A DNA stretch of 45,389 nt from Clostridiales bacterium Firm_09 (GTDB lineage: Bacteria; Bacillota; Clostridia; Christensenellales; DTU072). Both the position numbers and the translations under genes were made by a program. The notes below the pieces were generated by a model. That model was given only the letters and a program-made list of their open reading frames with translations. It had not been told where the DNA came from and made no database searches. The DNA is taken from NCBI GenBank assembly GCA_001604065.1, contig LVAO01000018.1, positions 1 to 45,389 of the forward strand, read 5' to 3'. Position 1 is the first letter of the stretch. Each line of letters opens with the position of its first letter. Shown piece by piece: positions 25,309 to 35,159 of the stretch.

Positions 25309-26571
25309 ATGGAGAAGAAGCCTTTTTTAAGCCTGCAGAAGGCAAAAGAGATAGACAGCAAATTTCCCACGCCCTGGCATGTTTATGACGAAAAGGGGAT
25401 CCGGGACAACGCAAGAAGGCTTTATAAAGCTTTTTCTTGGAATAAAGGTTTCAAAGAATATTTTGCGGTCAAGGCAACACCCAATCCGGCCATTCTCAAA
25501 ATTCTTAAAGAAGAGGGCTGCGGCGTGGATTGCTCTTCCTATACAGAATTGATGATGGCGGAGAGGCTGGGCTTTATCGGCGAACAGATCATGTTTTCCA
25601 GCAACGAAACTCCCGCCGAAGAGTATGTCTATGCGCGCAAGCTGGGTGCAATCATCAATCTGGACGATATCACCCATATTGATTTCCTGGAGCGGTGCGC
25701 GGGCATCCCGGAGCGCATTTGCCTGCGCTACAATCCCGGCGGGGACTTCAAAATCAATAATGCCGTCATGGGCAGTCCCGAAGAAGCAAAATACGGGCTG
25801 ACTCCCGCGCAGTTTCGCGAAGCGGTGGGAATCCTGATCAAAAAGGGAGTCCGGCGCTTTGGCATCCATGCCTTTCTTGCTTCCAATACGACCGGCAATG
25901 ACTATTATCCGGAGCTTGCCCGTATTCTTTTCAATATTGTGGCAGAACTCACAGAATCCCTGGGAGCAGTCTTTGATTTTGTCAATCTGAGCGGCGGCAT
26001 CGGCGTCGCATACCGTCCCGAGCAGGTGGCGCCCGATATAGAAGTTATCGCAAAGGGTGTCGAGCGCGCATATAATGATGTGCTGGCTGACAAATGCCCG
26101 GAGGTAAAAATCTTTACGGAACTCGGACGCTACATGCTCGCGCCTTACGGCGCGCTGGTGACCAAGGTGGTGCATTTCAAGCACACTTTCCGCGAATATA
26201 TCGGTGTGGATGCCTGCGCCGCGAATCTGATGCGCCCCGCAATCTACGGCGCCTATCACCATATTTCCGTGCTGGGAAAGGAGGGGCAGAAGGATGCCGG
26301 CATATTTGATGTCGTGGGTTCTTTGTGTGAGAACAGCGACAAATTTGCCGTCAACAGAAGCCTCCCGAAGGTGCAGATAGGCGATTACCTGTATATTCAT
26401 GAAACCGGCGCGCACGGTTATGCGATGGGTTACAATTATAACGGCAAACTGAGAAGCGCAGAGATTTTATTGAAGCCGGACGGTACATTTGAACTTATAC
26501 GCAGAGCGGAGACCCCCGCGGATTATTTTGCCACGCTGGACATTTATAAGGAATTCGGGAATATCCGATGA
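25309..26571 (+). CDS. lysA: Diaminopimelate decarboxylase (LysA-type PLP enzyme)
   Basis: 420 aa, fold type III PLP enzyme. The cofactor Lys55 lies in YFAVKATPNP. Further motifs are LSGGIGVAY (phosphate binding), FTELGRYML, GSLCENSDKF with the active-site Cys of the partner subunit, and HETGAHGYAMGYNYNG. It converts meso-diaminopimelate to lysine. The ATG at 25309 has GGGAG 5 bases upstream; the ATG four codons earlier (25297) does not. The stop overlaps the next gene by 4 bases. A carboxynorspermidine-decarboxylase relative is less likely given the motifs. Confidence 0.88.
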   Translation: MEKKPFLSLQKAKEIDSKFPTPWHVYDEKGIRDNARRLYKAFSWNKGFKEYFAVKATPNPAILKILKEEGCGVDCSSYTELMMAERLGFIGEQIMFSSNETPAEEYVYARKLGAIINLDDITHIDFLERCAGIPERICLRYNPGGDFKINNAVMGSPEEAKYGLTPAQFREAVGILIKKGVRRFGIHAFLASNTTGNDYYPELARILFNIVAELTESLGAVFDFVNLSGGIGVAYRPEQVAPDIEVIAKGVERAYNDVLADKCPEVKIFTELGRYMLAPYGALVTKVVHFKHTFREYIGVDACAANLMRPAIYGAYHHISVLGKEGQKDAGIFDVVGSLCENSDKFAVNRSLPKVQIGDYLYIHETGAHGYAMGYNYNGKLRSAEILLKPDGTFELIRRAETPADYFATLDIYKEFGNIR

Positions 26572-28697
26572 CCCGTTTCGCCTCGATTGCAGCTCGGCAC
26601 AAATTATGGTTTGCGGCTACATTGATTTTGCTGATTGCGGCATCGTGCGTATCGTTCGTGCTGGACATCACCTCCGGCAGGGTGGATGCCGATATCGTGA
26701 ATTACCTCGGCAACGGATTTGACAGCAGAGAAGGGTTGTCCTTCCTGCAGGATACTTTCGGTGTCAACGGCGATATCATGATTGCCGTAGAGGGGGAAGA
26801 CAACGATGCCGATCTCGCGAGGCGCATCGGAGATATCAATGAGCTTGACGGAGTCGCCGAACTTGTATGGTACGGCACGCTGGAGGAAGCGGGAACCTGG
26901 TTTGAAAATATCGATTGGCTTCTGAAGCTTGTCGGCAAAACACCCGGGGATATTTATGACGATACCGAGCTTAAAAAATATCTCAGGCGGCAGGACGGCG
27001 GCCGGTTTACTTATATTGTTTTAATGCTGACAGAATATTCTCCGTCGTCCATGAAAGCTTTTTCGCTTCTGGGCGATGTAGAAGGCATCCTTGAAGGGAG
27101 GGCCTTTGCGACTGTCGGCATGACTTCGACCTCCAGAAATATCATGCGGAATACGCTCAAGGAAATTCCCATCTATGTGCTTTTTGCGGGCATAGGCATG
27201 TATCTGGTGTTGCTGCTTGCATCGGAATCCTGGCTTGAGCCCGTTGTGATTCTTGTTCCTCTTGCCGCGGCCGTCCTCCTGAATGCCGGCACGAATTTTC
27301 TGTTTTCCCGCATTTCTGTTGTCAGCCTTGCCGCCTGTGCGGTGCTGCAATTGACAATAACGACAGACTTCGGTCTGATCATCAATTCTTTTTTGAAAAA
27401 AACGGAAGGAGAAAACGCGCGCGGACTGCTGGGGGCGGTCCTTTCCGGCTCGGTTGTCACGGCCGGCGCGCTTGCCGCGTTGTTTGCAATGCGCTTCGGG
27501 CTGGGGGCGGACCTTGCGATGTCGGCCATCAAAGCTTCCGCAATCTCGCTGGCTTCGGCTTTTATTCTTGTGCCCCTCACAAGGGCGTTTCTTCAGAAAG
27601 GATTGCTCAAAACACGGATGGGAAGCCATCCGCATTTCCGCTTGGACAGATTTTCTTCTTATGTTCTACGCATGCGATGGGGTGCGATTGCGTGTGCTTT
27701 GGTATTGACCGTTATTGCCGGCTTTGTTTTTACCTATCCGGATTGTTCTTATTTCAAGATTTATGATCGAACCGACACCCGGGGAGAGCTTGCCGTTCTT
27801 GCGGGAGAAATGGAGAATCAGCTGATACTTGCCGTACCCGTTGTGCCGGATGAGGGATTCAGCCAGCAGGATTATGTGCGGGAATTGGAGGAGCTGGAGA
27901 GCGTCGATAAGGTGATCGGCGTATTTCCCGCATTGAAAACGGACCCAAACGTAATTGCGTTAGGGCTTGAGCTGTTGGATTTTTCCGGGATTCCGCACAT
28001 CAATGCGATTTTTCGAAAATCGGGCGAAACGTGGTATACGTTTTCGATCGTCGTTCTTCGGGATGGTGCAGAGAGCGCGCAGGCAGAAAAAGATTATCGA
28101 AAGATAAAAGAAATCTCCGCACGCTATTTCCCGGATGCCTACGCTTTCGGCCTGCTGAGCGGCGTTCACGATATGAAGTCGGTTTCTGAACATGATTTTT
28201 ATCGGATCCTGTTCCTGTCAACAGGCATCACGCTGATTTTATCCGTGCTGGTGCTGTTTTCGTTCAAAAAAGGACTGGCCGTCGGTTTGCTTGCGGCGGC
28301 TGCGGTTGTTATGAACATCGCGCTGGAAGGGGCGGTTTCTGACGATACCAATTTCATCATTTATCTTATACTTCCCGCGGTTCAGATGAGTTCCGTTGTC
28401 AATATCGGGATGCTTCTGGCACGGCGGTACGGCGAACGCATACGGCTTGGAGAGCAGCAGCGTGAAGCGGCCGCTGGCGCGCTCAGGGATTCTTTGCCGG
28501 TTGCGGCAATTTCTCTGATGGTCCTTCTGATTTGCTTGCTGTCTGTTTTCTTTGTCACAAAGAATCTGATAATAAAAGATCTTGCAATGCTGCTTCTTCG
28601 CGGAAACGTATTCGGATACTTGCTGATGATATTTGTCTTGCCGGGCATTTTATCTTTAGAAAATATCGGTTTGAGGGTTTTATACAGAAAATTTTAA
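26568..28697 (+). CDS. RND-superfamily (MMPL-like) membrane protein
   Basis: 709 aa. It has the two-fold RND layout: one membrane helix (about 14-32), a large external loop (33-200) and five helices (205-345), then the same again (helix 372-390, loop 392-545, helices 548-700). Family members export lipids, hopanoids or drugs with the proton gradient. No partner membrane-fusion protein is nearby, as usual for MMPL-type proteins in monoderms. It starts on the ATGA overlap with lysA, so it is translationally coupled to a lysine-pathway gene. The substrate is unknown. Confidence 0.82.
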   Translation: MTRFASIAARHKLWFAATLILLIAASCVSFVLDITSGRVDADIVNYLGNGFDSREGLSFLQDTFGVNGDIMIAVEGEDNDADLARRIGDINELDGVAELVWYGTLEEAGTWFENIDWLLKLVGKTPGDIYDDTELKKYLRRQDGGRFTYIVLMLTEYSPSSMKAFSLLGDVEGILEGRAFATVGMTSTSRNIMRNTLKEIPIYVLFAGIGMYLVLLLASESWLEPVVILVPLAAAVLLNAGTNFLFSRISVVSLAACAVLQLTITTDFGLIINSFLKKTEGENARGLLGAVLSGSVVTAGALAALFAMRFGLGADLAMSAIKASAISLASAFILVPLTRAFLQKGLLKTRMGSHPHFRLDRFSSYVLRMRWGAIACALVLTVIAGFVFTYPDCSYFKIYDRTDTRGELAVLAGEMENQLILAVPVVPDEGFSQQDYVRELEELESVDKVIGVFPALKTDPNVIALGLELLDFSGIPHINAIFRKSGETWYTFSIVVLRDGAESAQAEKDYRKIKEISARYFPDAYAFGLLSGVHDMKSVSEHDFYRILFLSTGITLILSVLVLFSFKKGLAVGLLAAAAVVMNIALEGAVSDDTNFIIYLILPAVQMSSVVNIGMLLARRYGERIRLGEQQREAAAGALRDSLPVAAISLMVLLICLLSVFFVTKNLIIKDLAMLLLRGNVFGYLLMIFVLPGILSLENIGLRVLYRKF

Positions 28698-28731
28698 GGT
28701 TTGCATAAATTTTATTTGCATATTCTGTTAA

Positions 28732-30135
<1,404 letters not shown>

Positions 30136-30151
30136 TCCCATTTCATGACGG

Positions 30152-30187
30152 AGGCGTCGCGGTCCAACGGCTGCGGCGCCTTTTTTT
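30152..30187 (+). terminator. Intrinsic terminator after gdhA
   Basis: AGGCGTCGC (30152-30160) pairs with GCGGCGCCT (30173-30181, one wobble), followed by T to 30187. Confidence 0.82.
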
Positions 30188-30207
30188 AATTCAATAGAGG
30201 ACCAAGA

Positions 30208-30235
30208 TTGCTTTTTTTAATAAATATGCTATAAT
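30208..30235 (+). promoter_or_regulatory. Extended -10 promoter of the yitT operon
   Basis: TTGCTT (30208-30213), 16 bases and a perfect TATAAT (30230-30235) preceded by TGC. The predicted start near 30242 excludes the longer in-frame ATG at 30236. Confidence 0.7.
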
Positions 30236-30265
30236 ATGTATAAAGAGAGATGTGGTCCGCCGATT

Positions 30266-31246
30266 ATGAACAAAAGAAAATGCAGAGATGTCAATCTTAA
30301 AGAACTCCGCAAAAAAATTCTTAATCAGATTGGTTTTTATACCGGTCTGGTGGCATTGAGTCTGGTGCGCGCGCTCGGCGCGCATATCTTCATTGTCCCC
30401 AATGGTTTTGCGCCCGGGGGCATCAGCGGCCTTGCATCCATCCTTTATAATGCGGTGCTCCCTTATAATCCGCAGCTTGCCAATACTTGGCTGAACGCCG
30501 GCATCACGGTATTTTTCATGAATATTCCGCTTCTCATATGGGCGTATTTCAAGCTGAATAAATCGTTTGTTTTCAATACCGCTTTGTGCGTGGCAAGCTA
30601 TGCCGGTTTCATGTGGCTCTTATCGGATATCGGATTCCCCGTATTTCTGGCAACGGATATGGAATCCAGTTTCATGCTTGTTGCATCTCTTATCGGCGGA
30701 GTCCTGATCGGTTTCTCGATGGGCATTATGCTGATTCTTAATATGAGTATGGGCGGCACCGACATCATCGGCAAAATTATTTACCAAAAAAATCCCGTCA
30801 TCAATGTCCAATGGATTATTTTCCTTGTGGACATCGTTGTCGTACTGTCTTCCGGCATCCTCGGCTTCATTCTGCCCCCTGCGGGGACGCATTCTCTGTT
30901 TGTGCGCGTCATGTCGCCGATATTCTATTCCTTCATCTCGCTGTTTGTCACCAGCAAAATTGCCGATGTCATCGGAATGGGCGCGGAGTCCAGCGTTGTT
31001 TTCCATATTGTAACGGATAAGTACAATGAAATTGCGGACTCCATTGTGCGCGACCTTCACAGAGGGGCGACCATCCTTCGCGGAGAGGGTGTCTACACCC
31101 ATAACGAACGTGAAATACTGATCTGCGTGGTGCGCCGCAAACAGATTATCACATTGAAGAAAATGATAAAAGAAATTGATCCCAAAGCCTTCCTTTACAT
31201 TACCAATGCGCGGGAGGTCAACGGCTTCGGTTTTAAGGCATTCTGA
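30266..31246 (+). CDS. YitT family membrane protein with DUF2179 domain
   Basis: 326 aa. About five to six membrane segments (residues about 20-235) carry the family hallmark IVPNGFAPGGISGLA (about 41-55) and LNMSMGGTDIIGKIIY. The cytoplasmic C-terminal DUF2179 domain (about 245-322) contains GATILRGEGVYTHNEREILICVV. Members are abundant in Firmicutes; some are linked to transport or metabolite sensing, with no settled function. No good ribosome site precedes ATG 30266. The stop overlaps the next start by one base (TGATG). Confidence 0.88.
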   Translation: MNKRKCRDVNLKELRKKILNQIGFYTGLVALSLVRALGAHIFIVPNGFAPGGISGLASILYNAVLPYNPQLANTWLNAGITVFFMNIPLLIWAYFKLNKSFVFNTALCVASYAGFMWLLSDIGFPVFLATDMESSFMLVASLIGGVLIGFSMGIMLILNMSMGGTDIIGKIIYQKNPVINVQWIIFLVDIVVVLSSGILGFILPPAGTHSLFVRVMSPIFYSFISLFVTSKIADVIGMGAESSVVFHIVTDKYNEIADSIVRDLHRGATILRGEGVYTHNEREILICVVRRKQIITLKKMIKEIDPKAFLYITNAREVNGFGFKAF

Positions 31247-31815
31247 TGCGCATCATCGATATCAGCAGAGAACTGCTTGAAGCGCCACGCTTTCCGGGCG
31301 ATCCGGCGCCGGAGCTCAAGAGCGTTTCGGCAATGGAAGCAGGCAAAGAATATAATCTGTCCGTACTGTCTTTATGTGTCCACAACGGCACACACATCGA
31401 TGCGCCCTCTCACTTTATCCGCAACGGTCTTACCGCCGAGAGCGTGCCTCTCTGCAAAACAGTGGGAGAGGCCGAAGTCGTGCAAGCTTCGGGCTATATG
31501 GACGCAGAAACCGCAGAAAAGCTTCTTGCGGCCCATCCGGAACGGTTGCTTATAAAGGGCAGGGTTTCGGTGGGGTTGGAAGCAGCAGCGTTGTTCTCGG
31601 CATATCTTAAGCTGCTGGGAACGGAGGAATTGACTGTAGGCTGTGAAGGAGAAACCGGAGACGCGCATCGGCTGCTGCTGGGTGCGGGAGTTGTGCTTCT
31701 TGAAAATCTGGATCTGTCGCAGGTTGAACCGGGAAAATATTTTCTTTCAGCCGCGCCGCTCAGGGTCAAAGGTGCCGATGGCGCCCCGGTCCGAGCAATA
31801 CTGATAAAATCATAA
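31246..31815 (+). CDS. Cyclase family protein (kynurenine formamidase-like)
   Basis: 189 aa. The metal-binding signature HNGTHIDAPSHF is at residues 46-57, as in PF04199 cyclases and KynB-type formamidases, which use two metal ions to hydrolyse amide or ester bonds. Later parts (LLLENLDLSQV-like VLLENLDLSQ and FLSAAPLRVKGADGAPVRA) fit the family. The start overlaps the yitT stop by one base. No tryptophan-degradation genes are adjacent, so the true substrate is uncertain. Confidence 0.85.
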   Translation: MRIIDISRELLEAPRFPGDPAPELKSVSAMEAGKEYNLSVLSLCVHNGTHIDAPSHFIRNGLTAESVPLCKTVGEAEVVQASGYMDAETAEKLLAAHPERLLIKGRVSVGLEAAALFSAYLKLLGTEELTVGCEGETGDAHRLLLGAGVVLLENLDLSQVEPGKYFLSAAPLRVKGADGAPVRAILIKS

Positions 31816-31853
31816 ATGCCGGCATGCCGTTGGCGCATGCCAAGGAGAAATCT

Positions 31854-32267
31854 ATGATAAAATTTTTAGGTTATAAAGTTTCGGATATGTCGTTCCGGCT
31901 GAACGGCGAAGCGCAGGGAGAAAAGAATTTTCAGATCAATCCAAAAATCAGATTCGATATAAAAAAAGACCCCCAGTCGCTGCTGATGACGATAACAGTC
32001 GTTGTGGACAAAAACCAGCCGACGCCCGTGCCGTTTGAACTGAATCTGGTTCTTACAGGCAGTTTTGAAATCAAGGACGAAAACAATCTGGAGTCTCTCC
32101 GGATCCGAACGTCCTCCGTTCTTTTTCCCTATGTGCGTCTGACGGTGTCTTCGCTGACATCCATCGCCGGGATACCGCCGTATTATTTGCCGATGATTGA
32201 TTTCGAAAGTCATGCGGAACATAAGAACGAATCGGTCATTATCCGTCCGTTGGAGAATCTTGATTGA
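31854..32267 (+). CDS. SecB-like export chaperone
   Basis: 137 aa from ATG 31854, with AAGGAG upstream. The C-terminal half, VLFPYVRLTVSSLTS followed by GIPPYYLPMIDF (about residues 84-112), has the layout of the SecB core, where a strand and helix end in a Gly-x-Pro-Pro-x-x-Leu-Pro motif. SecB holds proteins unfolded for SecA-dependent export. SecB-like proteins in Gram-positive bacteria are known but atypical, and some act in toxin-antitoxin systems. No toxin gene is seen here. The next gene, a secreted small protein, overlaps it by 4 bases. Confidence 0.65.
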   Translation: MIKFLGYKVSDMSFRLNGEAQGEKNFQINPKIRFDIKKDPQSLLMTITVVVDKNQPTPVPFELNLVLTGSFEIKDENNLESLRIRTSSVLFPYVRLTVSSLTSIAGIPPYYLPMIDFESHAEHKNESVIIRPLENLD

Positions 32268-32767
32268 AACCGAATAAGATAAAATATATTTACCTTTTCT
32301 GTTTTCTCTGCATGCTCGCCGCAGCTTTGTCTCCGAATGCAGTTCGTCCTTCTTCCGCCTCTTTTGCTTATGCGGAAGAGACAGAAAGTCCTCCTTCGGT
32401 AACGCTGATGGTTGACGGCAATGTATATGCCGTTGTCCCTTTGACGGACGGGCAGTTTACCGTTCCGTCGGAGGTGCCGCAAAAAGAGGGCTACGAATTT
32501 TTGGGATGGTCCGACGGGTTTGCCGTATGCGAACCGGGAAAAACCTATTCCTTTGACAGCAGTGTGACGCTCTGCGCTTTGTGGTATGAACGTCCCGCGG
32601 CACAGACTTCGGCTTCGTTTTTCAGTAAAGGAGAAAAAATCGCCTTCTGGAGCATGACAGGGGTGCTGTGTCTGCTTTTTCTTTTTTCCTTTTATTGGTT
32701 CGGCATCCGAAACTACAGCTTATTGCAGCTGAAGCAGAGGATTCGGATGCTTTTCAAACGGAAATAA
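32264..32767 (+). CDS. Small secreted InlB-repeat membrane protein
   Basis: 167 aa starting at TTG 32264, with GGAG 8 bases upstream and a 4-base TTGA overlap with the SecB-like gene. A signal peptide or N-terminal membrane anchor (about 8-26) leads to an InlB/Listeria-Bacteroides-type repeat (EGYEFLGWSDG ... VTLCALWYE, about 74-110). A membrane helix (about 128-148) and a short basic cytoplasmic end follow. Architecture resembles the repeat protein in the decarboxylase operon, but the helix is different. A surface or membrane-associated role is likely; partner unknown. Confidence 0.75.
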   Translation: MKPNKIKYIYLFCFLCMLAAALSPNAVRPSSASFAYAEETESPPSVTLMVDGNVYAVVPLTDGQFTVPSEVPQKEGYEFLGWSDGFAVCEPGKTYSFDSSVTLCALWYERPAAQTSASFFSKGEKIAFWSMTGVLCLLFLFSFYWFGIRNYSLLQLKQRIRMLFKRK

Positions 32768-32792
32768 GTTGTCGCCGGGTCCTGTTTCATAA

Positions 32793-32828
32793 AGGAAATA
32801 CTCCACAAAAACTTATAAAGTATTTCTT
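32793..32828. repeat. Short inverted-repeat element sharing ends with 15752 and 45259
   Basis: An 11-base arm (32792-32802) pairs with 32819-32828 with one bulged base. The first 17 bases (32793-32809) match the left ends of the elements at 15752 and 45259 without gaps (14 of 17 to the 15752 copy). It lies just upstream of the upp promoter. Confidence 0.45.
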
Positions 32829-32836
32829 ATTTTCTA

Positions 32837-32865
32837 TTGAATTCACGGCAATGTTATTGTACAAT
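32837..32865 (+). promoter_or_regulatory. Promoter of upp
   Basis: TTGAAT (32837-32842), 17 bases and TACAAT (32860-32865). The leader to ATG 32910 is about 38 bases, too short for a PyrR-type attenuator. Confidence 0.7.
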
Positions 32866-32909
32866 GGAAAAAACCATGCGGTATGCGCCGTTTTCAAAAA
32901 GGAGAAAGA

Positions 32910-33548
32910 ATGAAAGCTTATGATAACGTAACCGTGATCGATCATCCGCTGATCCGGCACAAGGTAGCAATTTTGCGCAACAAAGAAACAGGCACCAAAG
33001 AATTCAGAGAGCTGGTGGAAGAGATTACCATGCTGTTGACATACGAGTGTTTCAAGGATATCCCGACAAAAAAAGTGATGGTGATGACACCTCTTGAAAG
33101 AACGGAGCAGACGATGGTTTTAGAAAATTCCATCGCGGTCGTACCCATTTTGCGCGCGGGTCTCGGTATGGTCAACGGTGTGCACAGATTGTTTCCCACG
33201 GCAAGGGTCGGTCATATCGGCTTGTACCGCGACGAGTCCACGCTGGAAGCCCGGCAGTATTATTGCAAGCTGCCTGCGGGCATCGAGGAGAAAGTAGCCA
33301 TTGTTCTGGATCCGATGCTTGCGACGGGCGGCTCTGCAGTTGCCGCCATCAACCTTCTTAAGTCCAAAGGCTGCACCAACATCCGCTTGATGAACATTAT
33401 TGCGGCGCCGGCGGGCGTCGAAGCCGTTGCCAAAGCGCATCCGGATGTACGGATATATATTTCAACGCTGGACAGATGTCTGAATGAGAACGGCTATATC
33501 CTGCCTGGATTGGGCGATGCCGGAGACAGATTGTTCGGCACCAAGTGA
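32910..33548 (+). CDS. upp: Uracil phosphoribosyltransferase
   Basis: 212 aa. The N-terminus (NVTVIDHPLIRHKVAILR) is typical. The PRPP loop is DPMLATGGSA, and the ending GYILPGLGDAGDRLFGT carries the uracil-binding loop. It makes UMP from uracil and PRPP, working with the uracil permease encoded upstream. AAAAAGGAG lies 5 bases before ATG 32910; the longer frame to 32883 overlaps this site. Single-gene unit with its own promoter and terminator. Confidence 0.97.
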   Translation: MKAYDNVTVIDHPLIRHKVAILRNKETGTKEFRELVEEITMLLTYECFKDIPTKKVMVMTPLERTEQTMVLENSIAVVPILRAGLGMVNGVHRLFPTARVGHIGLYRDESTLEARQYYCKLPAGIEEKVAIVLDPMLATGGSAVAAINLLKSKGCTNIRLMNIIAAPAGVEAVAKAHPDVRIYISTLDRCLNENGYILPGLGDAGDRLFGTK

Positions 33549-33592
33549 GCACGCGGCAAAAACCGCCCGCAAAACAGACAGTCCGATAACAA

Positions 33593-33629
33593 ACCGGCGC
33601 CTCATAAACGAGACGCCGGTTTTTTTTTT
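33593..33629 (+). terminator. Intrinsic terminator after upp
   Basis: ACCGGCGCCTC (33593-33603) pairs with GAGACGCCGGT (33610-33620) with one mismatch, then nine T. Confidence 0.93.
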
Positions 33630-33698
33630 AATAAATTGTCTGCTGAACCGCATAATGGTTTGTCCGCAATCTGCCGCAGAATATTTTCGAAAAAACTC

Positions 33699-33744
33699 TT
33701 TACAAAGATGTATTTTATTGATATAATCAGTATATAATCTGATT
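33699..33744 (+). promoter_or_regulatory. padR promoter with overlapping palindromic operator
   Basis: TTTACA (33699-33704), 17 bases and a perfect TATAAT (33722-33727). An inverted repeat AATCAG-8-CTGATT (33725-33744) overlaps the -10 and covers the start region. A likely site for self-repression by the PadR protein encoded next. Confidence 0.65.
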
Positions 33745-33778
33745 GTATATTGTATATGATTAGATAACGGAGGTAAAT

Positions 33779-34171
33779 ATGCCGTCCAACGGCGATTTTT
33801 TAAGAGGCCACACCGATACCATTATTTTGCGCATCCTTTATGAAGGGGACAGCTATGGCTATGAGGTTGCCAAAAAAATAACCGAGGGCGGAGAGGGTCT
33901 GATTGATATCAAGGATGCAACCATTTATATTGCATTCAAGCGCATGGAAGAGGAAGGACTGATTACGACGTATTGGGGTGACGGCGTAGAGGGTGCAAGA
34001 CGCAAATATTATAAGATTACGGAGAAGGGCAAAAGAGTCTATGAGGCGCGTATTGCGGACTGGGAAAAAATCAACAGGGTTCTGAATAATCTGCTGGTTG
34101 TCAAAACAGGCAGAAAAATGACGGATACCGTTGAACAGATTACCGATTTTATCAATTCTTTCAAAAAATAA
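33779..34171 (+). CDS. PadR-family transcriptional regulator
   Basis: 130 aa winged-helix protein. LRILYEGDSYGYEVAKKI (about residues 17-34), then DATIYIAFKRMEEEGLI and ARRKYYKITEKGKRVYE, are the PadR recognition and wing pattern. These repressors bind as dimers and often control an adjacent membrane-protein gene. ACGGAGGT precedes the ATG. A 22-base gap separates it from the HAAS gene, and the palindrome at 33725-33744 suggests autoregulation. Confidence 0.92.
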   Translation: MPSNGDFLRGHTDTIILRILYEGDSYGYEVAKKITEGGEGLIDIKDATIYIAFKRMEEEGLITTYWGDGVEGARRKYYKITEKGKRVYEARIADWEKINRVLNNLLVVKTGRKMTDTVEQITDFINSFKK

Positions 34172-34193
34172 ATTATTTTTCAGGAGGAGCCGT

Positions 34194-34973
34194 ATGCTTT
34201 TTAACAGATTCAAAGAGTATCTGGACAAACAATTCCGCAACATGCCGGACAACAGGGAAGTCAGCGATTTCAGAGAAGAGCTGCTGGGCAATCTGATGTC
34301 AAGAGCAATGGAACTCAAAGAGAAAGCGCTTTCCGAGGACGAAGTGTACAAGCAGTGCATTGACAGTCTTGGCGACTATTCGGATACCATGCGCAAGCTT
34401 GCGGGCAACCCGATTCACACTTTGCGCGATAAACGCTTTCATCGCGATATCCTTTACGGCATGATGTTTGCGCTCTTCTGCGTCATTGCGTACATTGCCG
34501 CGTCCTATGCGACCCAATCATGGGGGCTGCTGGCTATCTGCATCTTTCCTGCGATGGGTGTGCTTTTGTATCTGTATTTTACCGTGAAGGCAGTCATCCG
34601 TTTTTCACTTACCAGCCGTCACACGATGACAGGTCTGATTCTTGTCAGCTATACGGTTCTGATTACACTTGCGGCATTCTTTTTCACCGCGTTTGCGACT
34701 CCGGTCGGTCCCGGCAGAGCCTGGGTGCTGACAACCTTCATTCCGTTTTTTGTAATAGGGGCGGTTATGATAAACAGGGTCTTCTTCCGCAAGGCAAAAT
34801 TGTCTGCCGGATTGATCGTCGCAGCGATTGCCGCATTGGGTGTTGCCGTTTATCTTCTTGTTGCGGTGATTACGGGCATCTGGCATCCGACCTGGTTGAT
34901 TGTCCTTGCCGGTCCTCTTGCGGCGCTTATTGCCGGCATTATCCATATTACAAAAAAACTTGACAATAAATAA
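34194..34973 (+). CDS. HAAS-domain (DUF1700-like) membrane protein
   Basis: 259 aa. The N-terminal 75 residues form a soluble helical HAAS-like domain (FREELLGNLMSRAMELKE). About six membrane segments follow (about 85-255). Such proteins are classic partners of PadR regulators in Firmicutes, where the pair probably senses envelope stress or controls an export function. The ATG at 34194 lies just after AGGAGG. Exact function unknown. Confidence 0.82.
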   Translation: MLFNRFKEYLDKQFRNMPDNREVSDFREELLGNLMSRAMELKEKALSEDEVYKQCIDSLGDYSDTMRKLAGNPIHTLRDKRFHRDILYGMMFALFCVIAYIAASYATQSWGLLAICIFPAMGVLLYLYFTVKAVIRFSLTSRHTMTGLILVSYTVLITLAAFFFTAFATPVGPGRAWVLTTFIPFFVIGAVMINRVFFRKAKLSAGLIVAAIAALGVAVYLLVAVITGIWHPTWLIVLAGPLAALIAGIIHITKKLDNK

Positions 34974-34990
34974 CTTTACCGCAGATCTGC

Positions 34991-35022
34991 AAGACTGCCC
35001 TCGGGAAGGGGACAGTCTTTTT
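34991..35022 (+). terminator. Intrinsic terminator of the padR operon
   Basis: AAGACTG (34991-34997) pairs with CAGTCTT (35013-35019), with extra CC/GG pairing inside, followed by T residues. Confidence 0.75.
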
Positions 35023-35102
35023 GCCGATTATCTTATTATTCTTACGGAAACCAAAAAAATTGCTTCTCTTTCTTTCATGCGCGAGGATGCTTGTTTTGGT
35101 GG

Positions 35103-35142
35103 TTGATTTCTGATTCGGTATATGTTAATATAAGTGTATAAT
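35103..35142 (+). promoter_or_regulatory. Promoter region of the LPG-synthase-like gene
   Basis: TTGATT (35103-35108), 17 bases and TAATAT (35126-35131). A second option is the perfect TATAAT at 35137-35142 with a weak -35 (TTCGGT). One of the two likely serves the gene starting at 35160. Confidence 0.5.
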
Positions 35143-35159
35143 GGACGAGGACGATTGAC

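Noticed and set aside
25327-26415. 362-codon minus-strand frame
   Set aside because: Antisense to lysA, whose motifs are all intact. It is a codon-bias shadow.
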